64,000 nt of DNA from Wyeomyia smithii (GCF_029784165.1 NC_073695.1:143178462-143242461); one strand, 5' to 3'. Positions 32,121 to 44,367 are shown, numbered from the stretch's first letter. The notes: generated by a model from the sequence alone, not told the origin. Program-made: numbers and translations.

Positions 32121-33074
32121 CTAAACACCTAGCTTTTGCAAATATAGACATAATGCTCTATGAATCAACTCATATTGCTCAGAATTCTGAACCATACCAC
32201 CTCTCTGAAGTCTCAGGTTGCATACAATTCCAAGTATATCGACACAGACTCCTCCACGTTTTTTCCAAACCAAAGACGGTTGTTGGTCTTCGTCAACTGT
32301 CGCCGTGACTAACATAGAGTTCACTCCAAAATCATTTGAATATTCTATTTCGGCTCTGCTGTTGTTAAAGGAAAGACGCATTTGGCTTAGTCCGTTAAGA
32401 ATAGCAAGTAAGCAACCCGTTCTTCCGATACCTGCAGAACAATGTATAATTGGTAAAGTACAAATTTTGTTCGACATTGTAATATTTGTATTATTCTTAA
32501 AATTTATAGAGCAATCTCGATCTAGTATATCTAAACTCATATCCAATAAAACATCTATGTCATCTGGGGAGCGATGATCTGGCCAATCTGGAAACCAATA
32601 GTGATAAACAATAAAGGCATTGCGGCTCTCCAGCATTTCGCATTTTCGTTGATACCCATAAAGTACTAATAATTTGCGCATGGTGTATCCATTTTTATGA
32701 CATATACCCAAGTTGGTAATTAAAAAATAATTTTCAAAGATAGTTGGTGTAAATACTGTTGTTTCCAAGTTAGCCAGAGTCTCCTCAACGATAGTAGTAT
32801 AACTACTTGAATAAAGTTTTGAATCAAAATTCATTGTGTTACTAAATAATAACGCTTCATTGCACTGAAGAGGAAAATAAATTGAGCACTTCTGCCTATT
32901 ATTTTCAACAAAATCAGTAAGCATAACAATTTTTTGTTCAACTTCTAATATCTTCACGCCATGCTGAATTGCTGTTTTCGTTATATTTTGGTACACCATT
33001 AACCAAAATTCATATATTGTATTATTCATCGGTCCTTGAGTCGCAATATAATTATTATTCATATAATCCGGTCC
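32121..33074 (-). CDS. PTP-ER: Protein tyrosine phosphatase, PTP-ER-like, last coding exon
   Basis: Encodes most of a classical tyrosine phosphatase domain. It starts GPDYMNNNYIATQGPMNNTI after an acceptor (TTGTTCCAG at 33075 on the minus strand). YWFPDWPDH carries the general-acid WPD loop (about 32574-32600). IIHCSAGIGRTGC is the HCX5R signature loop (about 32410-32450). RGGMVQNSEQYELIHRAL is the Q-loop (about 32145-32205). Stop at 32121. All catalytic positions are kept. Two insertions enlarge the domain: an Asn-rich stretch before the signature loop, and about 55 residues between the signature loop and the Q-loop. The closest families are KIM phosphatases (vertebrate PTPRR/PTPN5/PTPN7, fly PTP-ER), which dephosphorylate ERK/p38 MAP kinases. 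The symbol is by resemblance. Confidence 0.85.
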   Translation of the reverse strand, partial: GPDYMNNNYIATQGPMNNTIYEFWLMVYQNITKTAIQHGVKILEVEQKIVMLTDFVENNRQKCSIYFPLQCNEALLFSNTMNFDSKLYSSSYTTIVEETLANLETTVFTPTIFENYFLITNLGICHKNGYTMRKLLVLYGYQRKCEMLESRNAFIVYHYWFPDWPDHRSPDDIDVLLDMSLDILDRDCSINFKNNTNITMSNKICTLPIIHCSAGIGRTGCLLAILNGLSQMRLSFNNSRAEIEYSNDFGVNSMLVTATVDEDQQPSLVWKKRGGVCVDILGIVCNLRLQRGGMVQNSEQYELIHRALCLYLQKLGV

Positions 33075-33126
33075 CTGGAACAAAAATAAGGCTAAGAATT
33101 TAGTATGTAATATGATAAAGTTATAC

Positions 33127-33889
33127 CTTTATTAAATTTGCATTAATATAGGGTTCATTCATCATTCCAAATTCCGCTTCGAGGATTAGCCTGGAATTTT
33201 CGTTAGGTAAAACTGTTCTATAGCGATTTTTGGATTGCGATCCAAAAACCATCGGCTTCTCTTGGTAGTTGGTAGGCAGATCCCAAAATTCTTGATGAAT
33301 CTTAAGAATCATTTTTTTTTGTTCCTCATCTGTCAATATATCTTCATCAGTATCTGCTGACTCCGAAACAGTGCTCTTGGAGAATTTTACGGACCCTTGG
33401 CTCAATACATCGTGAACTGTAGTCAAATTAGGAAATTTATTTTTAACAAATGGTAACAAGTGATCTTCAGCTATCTTAGATCTATAGTAACTCTTTTCAA
33501 AGATATACCGTAGATTTTGAATATAATCTTGTGAAAGTAGGTTCGAAGCGTTTTGTAGGAACTGGATGTTTGCTAGATATATCTTGAAATCCTCACTCGT
33601 AGTTTGGGGACTAAGTGGTTTAGTTGTAATTTTTCGTACGTTTGTGTTATTTATGCTCATCTTATTAACTCCACTTGCTAGAGCATCAACGCAGTTGCAG
33701 CAACAGCATTCACAGCAAGTGAATTGTGTTAGGTTGTTAGTCGACGCAGTAGAGATAATTGATTTTGTGTAGATATTATTAGAAGATATGCTTATATTAG
33801 ACTGATTTACATTATTTTTAGTCGTACAAACACAAACAGTATTCTGTGAGGCAATGTGTTCTCTCATATGGGCTGCGAATCCTGCTGAA
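33127..33889 (-). CDS. PTP-ER: Protein tyrosine phosphatase, PTP-ER-like, upstream catalytic exon
   Basis: This exon runs from an acceptor (TTTTTCAG, exon starts at 33889) to a donor (AAG then GTATAAC, exon ends at 33127). A 52-bp intron with phase 0 separates it from the last exon. The first two bases complete a codon, so the incoming intron is phase 1. The N-terminal half is low-complexity, with a Cys cluster (TCCECCCCNC). The C-terminal part has QEFWDLPTNY, SKNRYRTVLP (the KNRY motif) and EPYINANLIK, the start of the phosphatase fold. A Met at 33867 lies in the frame, but the open acceptor upstream shows that the protein continues from an earlier exon. The best candidate is the exon at 57672-60960, which lies on the other strand. 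Confidence 0.82.
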
Positions 33890-34382
33890 AAATAGAATGT
33901 CTGTTAACTACATACATGTGAATCAGAATATAAATGAACAGAATATAAATAAACAGAATATAAAACTATAAAAAATTAAACGGAGTCGTTATATGAGCCG
34001 TTGGGGAACAGAGTGGTCTATGTGCCATCGAGCAAATTTTTTAGGAGAAGCAATTTTCCAAAAATCTCTGAATAAAATTCTGTTCAACGGATTCTTTCAA
34101 ACAAAATGTCCTAATATAAAGGTCATGAAGTATTTTAACATGGGAATACATAAAATTAACAGTTTCTTTGCGAAACAAGTGATTTTATCTCACCAATGTA
34201 CATAGAAAACTCTGACTTCATACATATATATATATATTCACTGGAATCATTGAATCGTTTAGGAACAGAGTGGTTTATGTACACAAACCTGGTGAATGAC
34301 AAAGAAAATGACGGTGACTCGTCTAAAATGGCTAGTGTCACATGTTATATGATACATATAGTATGTCACATGTGAGATGTCA
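33890..34382. other. Probable intron sequence, no gene seen
   Basis: A/T-rich, with a (TA)n tract near 34224-34240 and palindromic CACATGT/ACATGTGA words near 34346-34382. The last 15 bases (ACATGTGAGATGTCA, 34368-34382) form the target duplication of the R1-like element to the right. Confidence 0.55.
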
Positions 34383-35030
34383 GAGCTGAATGCCACCACG
34401 GGTCGGTAATTGGCGATTACCGAAGGCCACGGAAGTGCTCACTGCTAGCAAGCAGTCCCGGACCATCAGCGGGAGCTAGCCTAGGTCGTGGCGAGATTCA
34501 GGCACTGGGCCGCTGAATTCTCGCAAAAGCCACACTGGCCGGAAGCAGCTCCGACGGAGCGAGTAGTGCCGCTCCCACCACCCAAATGCACTATACCGCC
34601 CATTGGGACTGATGCCAGTAATGTTCCCAATTACGGCAACTGGTCGCATCACTATAGGATAAGAGTCGGATTTCGTTTTCGTACCATGATTTTGGGCTGG
34701 CACCTGCGCCGAGCTCCCTTAATAATGTCGTGTGATAATGGCTTGAAACGGCGGGATTACAACCGGTGCAGGGGTCTCCGTCCCGTAAAACCTGGCAGGC
34801 CTTCCAGTACGTTCCGAGTCCATTGCCTGGTGGGAGCCCGGCAGGAGTAGGATCAGATGTCTTTTCCTGTCTTGCGCCGGTCGGGGGTGTCATAGTTGCC
34901 CATAAGGCGCTATGGCAGCCGCCCCTAGCCATGGCCTCACTGCTCCGGCATAGACTACCTTGGGACCATTTAGGCGACTACTCCATTATGGATAAGGATA
35001 GCGGCTGGTAGGGGGACCCAATAAACAAAA

Positions 35031-36408
35031 ATGTTGAACTCAAAAACAAAAGAGACGGGTGCGGAGGGGTTACCAAATCCCTTCGCACGAGGTGGCATCC
35101 AGCGGTCTCCGCAGAAGAAGGCGGAGACGGATGCGGCGAAGTCTGGAGGTGGAAAAACGGCGAATCCGTCGGTGTCCACACCAGACATCTCGGTAGACGG
35201 TCCCTTGCTAGTCAAGGCCGTCGAAAGGTGTATGGACACGCGGCCAAGAGTGGCGGCGCTGTCTGAACAACTCGATGCCATAATCGAGTTCTTGGCGAAC
35301 AGGCGAAACATCGCTGGCGACCTGAAGCAGAGCCTCCTTCTGCTTCGGAGCACCATTGATGAAGCTAGAGAGGAGCACGAAGAACTCGTAGCTCGGGTGA
35401 AGGCGGCCGAGCAAGCGGCCAGGACCGGGAGGGCGACTGCATCTAAAGAGGTGCAGACAGACGCCCCCTCGTTCGCGTCGGTCTGCTCCACGGGGCAGGT
35501 CGCTAAGCGAACGAGGCAGTCCCCGGGGGAAACGGCCCCCGGGAACACCAAGAAACGATTGGTCGTGCTACTCCACCGCGGAAAAGGCACAGGTGGAGGC
35601 TACGGGCAACCCTTGGACTACCGTAGAGGGTAGGAAGCGTCGGGAAGGTGCGACGCGACATGATGGCGGAGCGGCCAGAGGACCAAAAAAGGTCAAAACG
35701 GCGCGGAGTAGGGGTGATGCCCTCATACTCAAGACGGATGGGTCGAAGTACTCAGAAGTCTTGAAGAAGATGAGGGGGGAAACCCAGCTCAAGGATCTGG
35801 GGGCGGATGTGCGGAGTATCCGCCGATCTCGCACTGGCGAGATGATACTTGAGCTCCGGAAGGACGCCAAGAACAAGGGGGCTACCTACAAAACGGTAGC
35901 TGAAAAGGTCCTAGGGAAGGAGGTGCAAGTGCGGGCACTCACCTCAGAAGTGACTCTCCAGCTTAAAAATCTGGACGAAATCACTGAGGGGTGCGACATT
36001 GCACAAACCCTAAAAGCGAAGTGCGGGGTGGAGGTGGCTAAGGAGTCAATCCGCCTCCGCAAAGGTCCGGCGGGGACCCAGATAGCTACCTTCCGACTAC
36101 CGTCGGCGGACGCTAACCTGGCCCTGAAAGAGGGCAAGTTAAAGGTCGGCTGGTCTGTATGTCCTCTGGGCATACTACAGCAACCAGACATTTGCTTCCG
36201 GTGCTTCGAGGGAGGACATAAGTCCTGGACCTGCAAGGGGCCCAATAGGAGCCAGCTGTGCAGGCGATGTGGAGGTGCAGGCCATAAAGCAAAGGACTGT
36301 GTGGAGTCTCCCAAGTGCATGGTATGTTCCGGGAAACGGGACGTCAAACACTTTATGGGAGGCCCCAGGTGCCCAGCCGATAAGCCGGCTGCGAAACCAC
36401 GGGCGTAA
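35031..36408 (+). pseudogene. R1-like ORF1, copy 2, with a 32-bp deletion
   Basis: Same protein as 13407-14816. Relative to that copy, 32 bases are missing near 35573, between CTACTCC and ACCGCGG. This shifts the frame and ends the first part at 35633; the second part is open from 35593 to 36408 and keeps the three C-terminal knuckles. The rest is nearly identical to copy 1. A protein lacking its N-terminal half could at most be made from an internal start. Confidence 0.92.
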
Positions 36409-36410
36409 GG

Positions 36411-39400
36411 GTGACGCAACTGAACCTGAACCATTGCTTCGCGGCTCATCAGCTGCTACACCAAGCAGCCACTGAGTCGTTGTCGGACATCGCCGTCATA
36501 TCGGATCCCTACCGCATCCCTCCCGGAAACGGTAACTGGGTTGCGGATAAGTCCAGTTTGGCGGCCATATGTACGACGAGCAAGTTCCCGGTTCAGGAGG
36601 TTGTCTCAACCTCAGAAGAAAGGTACGTAGTTGCTAAGGTAAACGGAGTGTTCTACTGCAGTTGCTCTGCTCCGCCACGTTGGTCTACCGAAAGGTTCAC
36701 CCAGATGGTCGACCTCCTATCCATGGAGCTAACGGGCCTAACGCCGTTGGTGGTGGCGGGCGACTTCAACGCTTGGGCTGTTGAGTGGGGAAGTCGCTTC
36801 ACGAACCAGAGGGGCCAGATCCTGTTGGGGGCTTTTGCAAAGCTCAACCTAGATCTGGCCAACGTTGGGAACAAAAGTACATTTAGCAGAAATGGTGCGG
36901 AGTCCATCATCGACGTGACGTTCTCCAGCCCAGGACTGATCAAGAACTGGAGGGTAGACGATGGCTACACTAATAGCGACCACCAGGCGGTCTGTTATAG
37001 TGTAGACAACAACGAGAGGCGGCAAGCGACGGGTAGAGCCAACACTCCGACCGTTCGCGGGTGGAAGACATCGCACTTTGATGCCGAGGTATTCGAAGAG
37101 GCAATGAGAAGGGAGCGCGAGGGGGGCAGTTGGCTCCGCCCGACTGCTGACCAACTAGTTGCTATGCTATCGCGGGCGTGCGACGCCACCATGCCTAGGA
37201 CTCGCCAACCTAGGAATGGAAAGCCACCGGTTTACTGGTGGACGGACGCGATAGCCGACCTTCGCAGTGCGTGCCTCCGTGCAAGACGGAGGATGCAGCG
37301 TGCGCGAAACGAAGAAGAGAGGACAGAGCGCCGCGCAGCATTCAGTTCGGCAAGATCGATGCTAAAGAGTGCGATAAAGGCCAGCAAGAGGGCCTGCTTC
37401 GATAGGCTATGTGCGAGTGCCAATACAAATCCGTGGGGTGACGCCTACAGGATTGTAATGGCCAAGACTAAAGGCGCGCTGGCGCCTGCAGAGCGATCAC
37501 CAGCGATGCTGGAGCGTATCATCGAGGGACTCTTTCCACGCCACGAGCCAAGTCCTTGGCCTCCGGCAGTCGAGTCTCACGTCCGACGTTCCAGTATCTC
37601 AGACATAGACCAGAGATGGTCGGCCAACCTGCCGAGCATCCAATCCATGAGCGACGACAGCCGTGTCGAGACAGGAGAGGAGGCAAGGGTTACGAATGAG
37701 GAACTCATCGTGATCGCCAAATCCCTAAAGGTGAGCAAGGCACCGGGACCGGATGGTATCCCTAACCTGGCGATCAGGCTGGCGATAAAAACGGCCCCCG
37801 GGCTGTTCAGGGCAGTCATGCAGAGGTGCCTGGATGACTGTCTCTTTCCGGACAGGTGGAAGCGGCAGAGACTGGTCTTATTGCCGAAGGCTGGGAAACC
37901 GCCAGGGGACCCATCGGCATATAGGCCTATCTGCCTGCTGGACACCGCGGGCAAGGTGCTTGAGAGGATCATCCTCAACAGACTGGTGAGGTACACGGAG
38001 GGTGTACACGATCTGGCAAGTAACCAGTTCGGCTTCGGGAAGGGCAGGTCCACGCTGGACACAATCTCTTCCGTCATCAAGACGGCGGAGGTAGCAATCC
38101 AGCGCAAGAGAAGGGGAATACGCTATTGCGCAATCGTCACGCTCGACGTGAAGAATGCGTTCAATAGTGCCAGTTGGGACTCCATAGCGCTCGCGCTCAG
38201 GAGCATCCATGTACCGGTGTCGCTGTACGAGATTCTGGAAAATTATTTCCAGAATCGAGTACTTGTTTACGACACGGGGGAGGGTCAGAAGTGCGTCCCA
38301 ATTACCGCAGGAGTTACGCAAGGTTCTATCCTGGGCCCGGTGTTGTGGAATGTCATGTATGACGGAGTGTTGAAACTCAAGTTCCCTGTAGGGGTTGTGA
38401 TCGTCGGCTTTGCAGACGACATAACGCTGAAGGTTTACGGCGAGTCTATCGAGGAGGTCGAGTTGACGGCCGCGCACTGTATACGCAAGGTCGAGGACTG
38501 GATGCGCTCCTGGAAACTGGAGCTCGCGCATCATAAGACGGAGGTCACGGTTGTGAACAACCTTAAATCGGAGCAACAGGCGGTGGTCAGAGTCGGAGAC
38601 TGCACCATCACCTCGAAGCGATCCCTGAAGCTCTTGGGGGTTATGGTGGACGACAAGCTCACGTTCGGGAGTCACGTCGACTATGCCTGTAAGAGGGCCT
38701 CATCGGCTATTGCAGCACTATCTCGAATGATGTCCAATAGCTCAGCGGTTTATGGCAGCAAGCGTAAACTTCTTGCCAGCGTGGTTTCGTCCATACTTAG
38801 GTATGGTGGGCCAGTGTGGTCCAGAGCGCTAGGTACTAACAGTTACCGTGGTAAACTGGAAAGTACCTACAGGCTCATGTGCCTGAGAGTTGCGAGTGCG
38901 TATCGTACGGTGTCATACGATGCAATCTGTGTCTTGTCCGGCATGATGCCTATCAGCATCGCCATCAAGGAGGACAGAGAGTGTTTCGACCAACGTGACA
39001 CAAGGGGCATACGAGGTACCAGAAGGTCATTCTCGATGCTCCGCTGGCAGCGGGAATGGTCCAACTCCACAAAGGGCAGATGGACGCACCGACTCATACC
39101 GGAGATATCCGGCTGGGTCGGGAGACGACATGGTGAAGTGAACTTCCACCTGACACAAATCCTGTCAGGCCATGGTTGTTTCAGGCAATATCTGCACAGG
39201 TTCGGACACGCGGTGTCCCACATGTGCCCCGAGTGCGTGGAGGAGGATGAGACTGCTGAGCATGTCTTCTTCGTATGCCCCCGTTTCGCAAGAGCGGAGA
39301 GCAACATGATGGCTGTGAGCGGGCCTGGCACTACTCCGGACAATCTAGTCCGGAGGATGTGTGACGACCCGGACATCTGGAACGCGGTCTGTGCGGCCGC

Positions 39401-39467
39401 CTCTCAGATTGTTTTGGAGCTGCAACGTGTGTGGCGGGTCAACCACCAACACGCCAGTGGTAGCTAA
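36411..39467 (+). CDS. R1-like ORF2 (endonuclease and reverse transcriptase), intact
   Basis: An uninterrupted 1018-residue frame. Residues 1-215 form the AP-like endonuclease (LVVAGDFNAWAVEWGSR near 115-135; NSDHQAVCY near 190). The RT occupies about 430-720, with SKAPGPDGIPNLAIRLAIK, SAYRPICLLDTAGKVLERII, LDVKNAFNSASWDSI (first Asp), GVTQGSILGPVLWN and GFADDITL (FADD at 38409-38420). The C-terminal region ends with the Cys/His cluster CPECVEEDETAEHVFFVC. No RNase H is seen, in line with R1-type elements. The start is three bases after the ORF1 stop, suggesting coupled translation. All catalytic residues checked are present, so this is the best preserved enzyme frame in the window, though its own ORF1 is broken. 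Confidence 0.93.
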   Translation: MTQLNLNHCFAAHQLLHQAATESLSDIAVISDPYRIPPGNGNWVADKSSLAAICTTSKFPVQEVVSTSEERYVVAKVNGVFYCSCSAPPRWSTERFTQMVDLLSMELTGLTPLVVAGDFNAWAVEWGSRFTNQRGQILLGAFAKLNLDLANVGNKSTFSRNGAESIIDVTFSSPGLIKNWRVDDGYTNSDHQAVCYSVDNNERRQATGRANTPTVRGWKTSHFDAEVFEEAMRREREGGSWLRPTADQLVAMLSRACDATMPRTRQPRNGKPPVYWWTDAIADLRSACLRARRRMQRARNEEERTERRAAFSSARSMLKSAIKASKRACFDRLCASANTNPWGDAYRIVMAKTKGALAPAERSPAMLERIIEGLFPRHEPSPWPPAVESHVRRSSISDIDQRWSANLPSIQSMSDDSRVETGEEARVTNEELIVIAKSLKVSKAPGPDGIPNLAIRLAIKTAPGLFRAVMQRCLDDCLFPDRWKRQRLVLLPKAGKPPGDPSAYRPICLLDTAGKVLERIILNRLVRYTEGVHDLASNQFGFGKGRSTLDTISSVIKTAEVAIQRKRRGIRYCAIVTLDVKNAFNSASWDSIALALRSIHVPVSLYEILENYFQNRVLVYDTGEGQKCVPITAGVTQGSILGPVLWNVMYDGVLKLKFPVGVVIVGFADDITLKVYGESIEEVELTAAHCIRKVEDWMRSWKLELAHHKTEVTVVNNLKSEQQAVVRVGDCTITSKRSLKLLGVMVDDKLTFGSHVDYACKRASSAIAALSRMMSNSSAVYGSKRKLLASVVSSILRYGGPVWSRALGTNSYRGKLESTYRLMCLRVASAYRTVSYDAICVLSGMMPISIAIKEDRECFDQRDTRGIRGTRRSFSMLRWQREWSNSTKGRWTHRLIPEISGWVGRRHGEVNFHLTQILSGHGCFRQYLHRFGHAVSHMCPECVEEDETAEHVFFVCPRFARAESNMMAVSGPGTTPDNLVRRMCDDPDIWNAVCAAASQIVLELQRVWRVNHQHASGS

Positions 39468-39758
39468 TTACCAGTCTCCAGGTAGTTAGCTAGGAGGTTA
39501 TAAGAGTAAAGAGGGTGCATCACGCACAAAAGCCACTCCCCGACGTAATACTTAACCGTCGTTCCGGGAAGACCAGGGCTGGAGACTGGAGGGGTTTTAG
39601 TGGGTCGGGACAGGGATCAGTAGGTGTCTGGGCGAGTGTAACTACCCCAGCATCTCTCCCCTAGTCTCATCCCCACACCCTGAGTTCTCTTCTCAGGTGT
39701 CTGTTTGCAGATTTCCCCGCCACCTTAAAAAAAAAAAAAAAAAACATGTGAGATGTCA

Positions 39759-41186
<1,428 letters not shown>

Positions 41187-41426
41187 TAGGTGAACGTTCC
41201 CGGCGATGCTCGAGATCAAAGGTTTCAAAAATAGATTTTTTTTATGTTTCATTGCTGCATTAGCTCAACTCACTTCAAAAATATAATTCACATCATATAC
41301 TCCCATCATCACTTTAAGTACTTCAATATTCTGAGAACGCACAGAACGGAAATACCCATATTGGATTGTTTATTTGTGATTTTGGGCTGATTAACAAAAA
41401 CTGGAAGTCACCATTTTGGATTTTAA

Positions 41427-41691
41427 AATGACGTCTGGAGTTCCACTTTCGAAAGTATTGAAATTGTTGGCCAAATATCACTTTAGAAGTCATGAATTTG
41501 CATGTTTCACGTAGTTTTGTGAATAATATCTCAAATTTAGCAATCAGATACTTGTTATTTTCCTTCAAATGTCTTTTCTGAACGTTAACAAACATTTTAT
41601 CGAAAAAAAACACGTGTCGTCGCTATAAAATGACGTATGGAGTTCCACTTTCGGAAGTATTGAAATTGTTGGCCAAATATCACTTTACGTA
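41427..41691 (+). repeat. Direct repeat with about 199-bp spacing
   Basis: About 60 bases starting AAAATGACGT-TGGAGTTCC occur at 41427 and again at 41626, each followed by GTATTGAAATTGTTGGCC. The sequence between them contains a piece of the satellite unit described at 42020-42640. Confidence 0.75.
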
Positions 41692-41744
41692 TAAATTAAA
41701 AAAAAAGTATTTTCAGGTGATTTTCTTCATTCTGTATGCTGTAT

Positions 41745-42010
41745 GTGATTCTCGAGGCTCTGTGGTTAGCGATGTCGATTGGCTCCCACACGGTTGTGAT
41801 ATCGGGTTCGATCCCCTATCGATCGAGAGTCTTTTCGAACTGGAATATTTTTCGACTCAGCTCTGGAGCACGGTGTATCGTTGTACTTATCCTACAACAT
41901 GCAAAATGTGCTAAAAACAATATCGATAACGAATTTTCTCAACTAATCTGGTTGATCGAGAACGCTAATAGAAGGTTAGCGTGCAATATTGTTGTGCTGT
42001 ATACAGAAAA
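41745..42010 (+). mobile_element. tRNA-derived SINE (probable)
   Basis: GAGGCTCTGTGGTTAGCGAT (about 41752-41772) resembles an RNA polymerase III A box in tRNA context, and GGTTCGATCCC (about 41805-41816) is a B box. Spacing suits a tRNA-like promoter, but the flanks do not fold into a full tRNA (no convincing anticodon arm). The following sequence (CAGCTCTGGAGCACGGTGTA and on) resembles the bodies of tRNA-related mosquito SINEs. The 3' end is not clear. Confidence 0.6.
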
Positions 42011-42019
42011 TCATCTTCA

Positions 42020-42640
42020 AACATACATTTTATATTTTAACATAAACAAACATTTTAATGAAAAAAGAATCACATGTCATCGCTTTAAATTTTGATTTAG
42101 AGGCAAATTCAGCATAAAAAGTCATAAATTTGCATGTTTCACGTAGTTTTGTGAATAATATCTCAAGTTTTAGTAATCAGATACTAATTATTTTTCCTCA
42201 CATGTCTTTCGTGAACGTTAACAAACATTTTAATGAAATAAGAATCAGATATCTCGCTTTGAAATTAGATTTAGAGACAAATTCAGCATAAAAAGTCATT
42301 ATTTTGCATGTTTTATGTAGTTTTGTGAATAAAATCTCAAGTTTTAGTAATCAGATACTTGTTATTTTTCTTCAAATGTCTTTCCTGAACGTTATCAAAC
42401 ATTTTAATGTAAAAAAATCACATGTCATCGCTTTGAATTTTGATTCAGAGGCAAATACGGCATAAAAAGTCATATTTTTGTTTGTTTCACGTAGTTTTGT
42501 GAATAAAATCTCAAGTTTTAGTAATCAGATGCTTTTGACTTTTTCCCCAAATGTCTTTCCTGAACGTTACCAAACATTTTCATGTAAAAAAAACCCTCAT
42601 GTCACCGCTTATTTTTTTGATTTAGAACGATTTAAAATGA
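42020..42640 (+). repeat. 174-bp tandem satellite, about 3.5 units
   Basis: AAAAAGTCAT markers end or start at 42121, 42295 and 42469, giving exactly 174 bases each time. Each unit holds GTTTCACGTAGTTTTGTGAA, CAAGTTTTAGTAATCAGAT, TGTCTTTC-TGAACGTTA and CATGTCATCGCTTT. A partial unit lies earlier, at about 41485-41625. No coding potential. Confidence 0.88.
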
Positions 42641-42727
42641 TGGTGGTGACTGTACGTACATCACTGAGACGGAGGCAATAACATCAATAAGATCAAGCGT
42701 TACGGAATTCCATTTTTATATAGTAGA

Positions 42728-44367
42728 TTAGAGTGGCCATATTTTATATGGCCGTTTTTGAAACTATCGATCTCAATGAGAGCCGGGCTGAAAAAGTTTC
42801 CTTTTGACCACTACAATAAGCCTCGAAAGTTTAAAGTTGATCGGAGTTTATTTAATGGACCCACATAGCGCTTATTTTTAAAAAATCGATTTACATGGAA
42901 AATGTACGGAGTTTTTTCTTTTTTTAACATATATTTCTCGATAAACGTAGTCAAATATACTTGTATTGTCATAAAACAGTAATATTATCACCTTAATTTA
43001 AGTTTTAAAACATCTATAGCTTTTGGTGTTAAAAGTTTGTATTTTGAATGAGGTGTGTATTTTTTCAGTATAAATCAAAAACATGTAATATAAACTGAAA
43101 TTCGTCTTAATTATGTGTTGAAACACGGTTAGAATTTTTCATAAATTTAACATTAGGTATTGAAACCAAAAATGGTCAACTTCCAGCCACCATTTTGAAT
43201 GCACAAGACTCGGTAACAGTTAATGCGTCACCTGTGAAAACGCTATTTCATGTTTGCTGCGGTGAAGCAAGCATAATATAGCGTTTTCACAGGGAATGCA
43301 TTATCTATTTCCGAGTAGTGTTGTGCTTCTAAAAATTCGAAGTGGTGATTTGAAATTGGCTATTTGTAGTTTCAGTACCGTTTCACCTTAAGGACCATTC
43401 GCTTTTAATCGCCTGATCATTTTTTGTTTAATTTCAAACGGGATATCAAGTCAATCCAACTTATTCTGGGCTTAAATACCACAAACGATTCTTCATCTTT
43501 TCAGTTACAGCGTCTGAGACGACTATCAATTTCGGCATAAGCGAAAGAATCACCTAGAAAGTTTATAACTTGATTAATATATTAGACAGCACTCGTACAT
43601 CTGAAAAACACCTGAATGTGAAGTTTGACCACCAACAGGGACATGTCTTGAATGCAATTTATAGTCGATGATCAGAACTTTTGGATCATTGAAGCTGTGA
43701 GTGAGTTGATTGACTGTGAATGAGTTGATTTCGTTTGATGATCTTGTAAAACGGTTAAAGAAGTGTTTAAGGTCCGATGCCTTTGCCATGTAATATTTTT
43801 TGAATAAAAGTTCATAAACATGAGAGGACAAGTAATATTGGTTAGTTTTCGAAACTGTTCCGAAATATTTTCATCCACTAGCGTATTATGAACTTTTTAG
43901 GCGATATTATTCTTAGCCGTAGCTCGAATCAATTTTAAGCGCGCCCAAGAACTTTGCACTTTTATCGACACTCATGATGAAGTCATATTTGATAAAATTC
44001 ACCGTCTTAGTGCCTTCAGATCACTAGTACTGAACTGTTTCATAAAATAATTATAATAATAATACTAAAAATAACATTAAATCTATACAAAAAGTTCTTG
44101 ATAATTTTGCGTTACGTAATATGTGGATGTCCCTAATGATATGATTTTATAATTAAAAAGTATTTCGACGCAAAATATACAACTATTTTAAGAAACTAAG
44201 GCAAAATACTTCAAAATCTTTTTTTTAATATAAGCGTTTTGTGGGTCCATTAAATGAACCCGGATCAACTTCAAATTTTCATGGCTTATTTTTGGAGTAA
44301 AAAGGAAACTTTTTCCGCCCGGCGCTCATCAAAATCGCATTTTGAATCGCAAAAACGGCCACTCTAA
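42728..44367. mobile_element. 1.64-kb inverted-repeat element, non-autonomous
   Basis: The ends are TTAGAGTGGCC and GGCCACTCTAA. The inverted repeats extend about 165 bases with moderate divergence: AGAGCCGGGCTGAAAAAGTT and TTTAATGGACCCACATAGCG on the left pair with complements near 44310 and 44240. The interior is A/T-rich, with no frame resembling a transposase. The target duplication is not clear. It resembles a MITE or deleted DNA transposon. Confidence 0.78.

Larger units (their letters stand above)
34383..39743 (+). mobile_element. R1-like non-LTR retrotransposon, full-length copy 2
   Basis: The target duplication ACATGTGAGATGTCA flanks it (34368-34382 and 39744-39758). 5' untranslated region, ORF1, ORF2, 3' untranslated region (39468-39726) and a poly-A tail of about 17 follow in order. 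It matches copy 1 (10062-15469) closely over its whole length but in the opposite orientation. Distinct, correctly matched target duplications show that each copy inserted independently and that no exchange between the copies has occurred. Confidence 0.93.

Noticed and set aside
34488..34850. 120-codon frame in the R1 5' untranslated region, present in both copies
   Set aside because: Frames of similar length exist on the opposite strand of the same sequence. The copies are almost identical overall, so shared openness is not evidence of coding, and no domain was recognised.
10062..39743. Inversion between the two R1-like copies as the cause of the split phosphatase gene
   Set aside because: Each copy has its own matched target duplication on both sides (ATTCATACCTCT; ACATGTGAGATGTCA). 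Exchange between the copies would have mixed these flanks. Re-inverting the segment would also put the catalytic exons upstream of the KIM exon, the wrong order.
41752..41820. A functional tRNA gene
   Set aside because: A- and B-box-like sequences are present but a full cloverleaf with anticodon arm and acceptor stem could not be drawn; the downstream body suggests a SINE.
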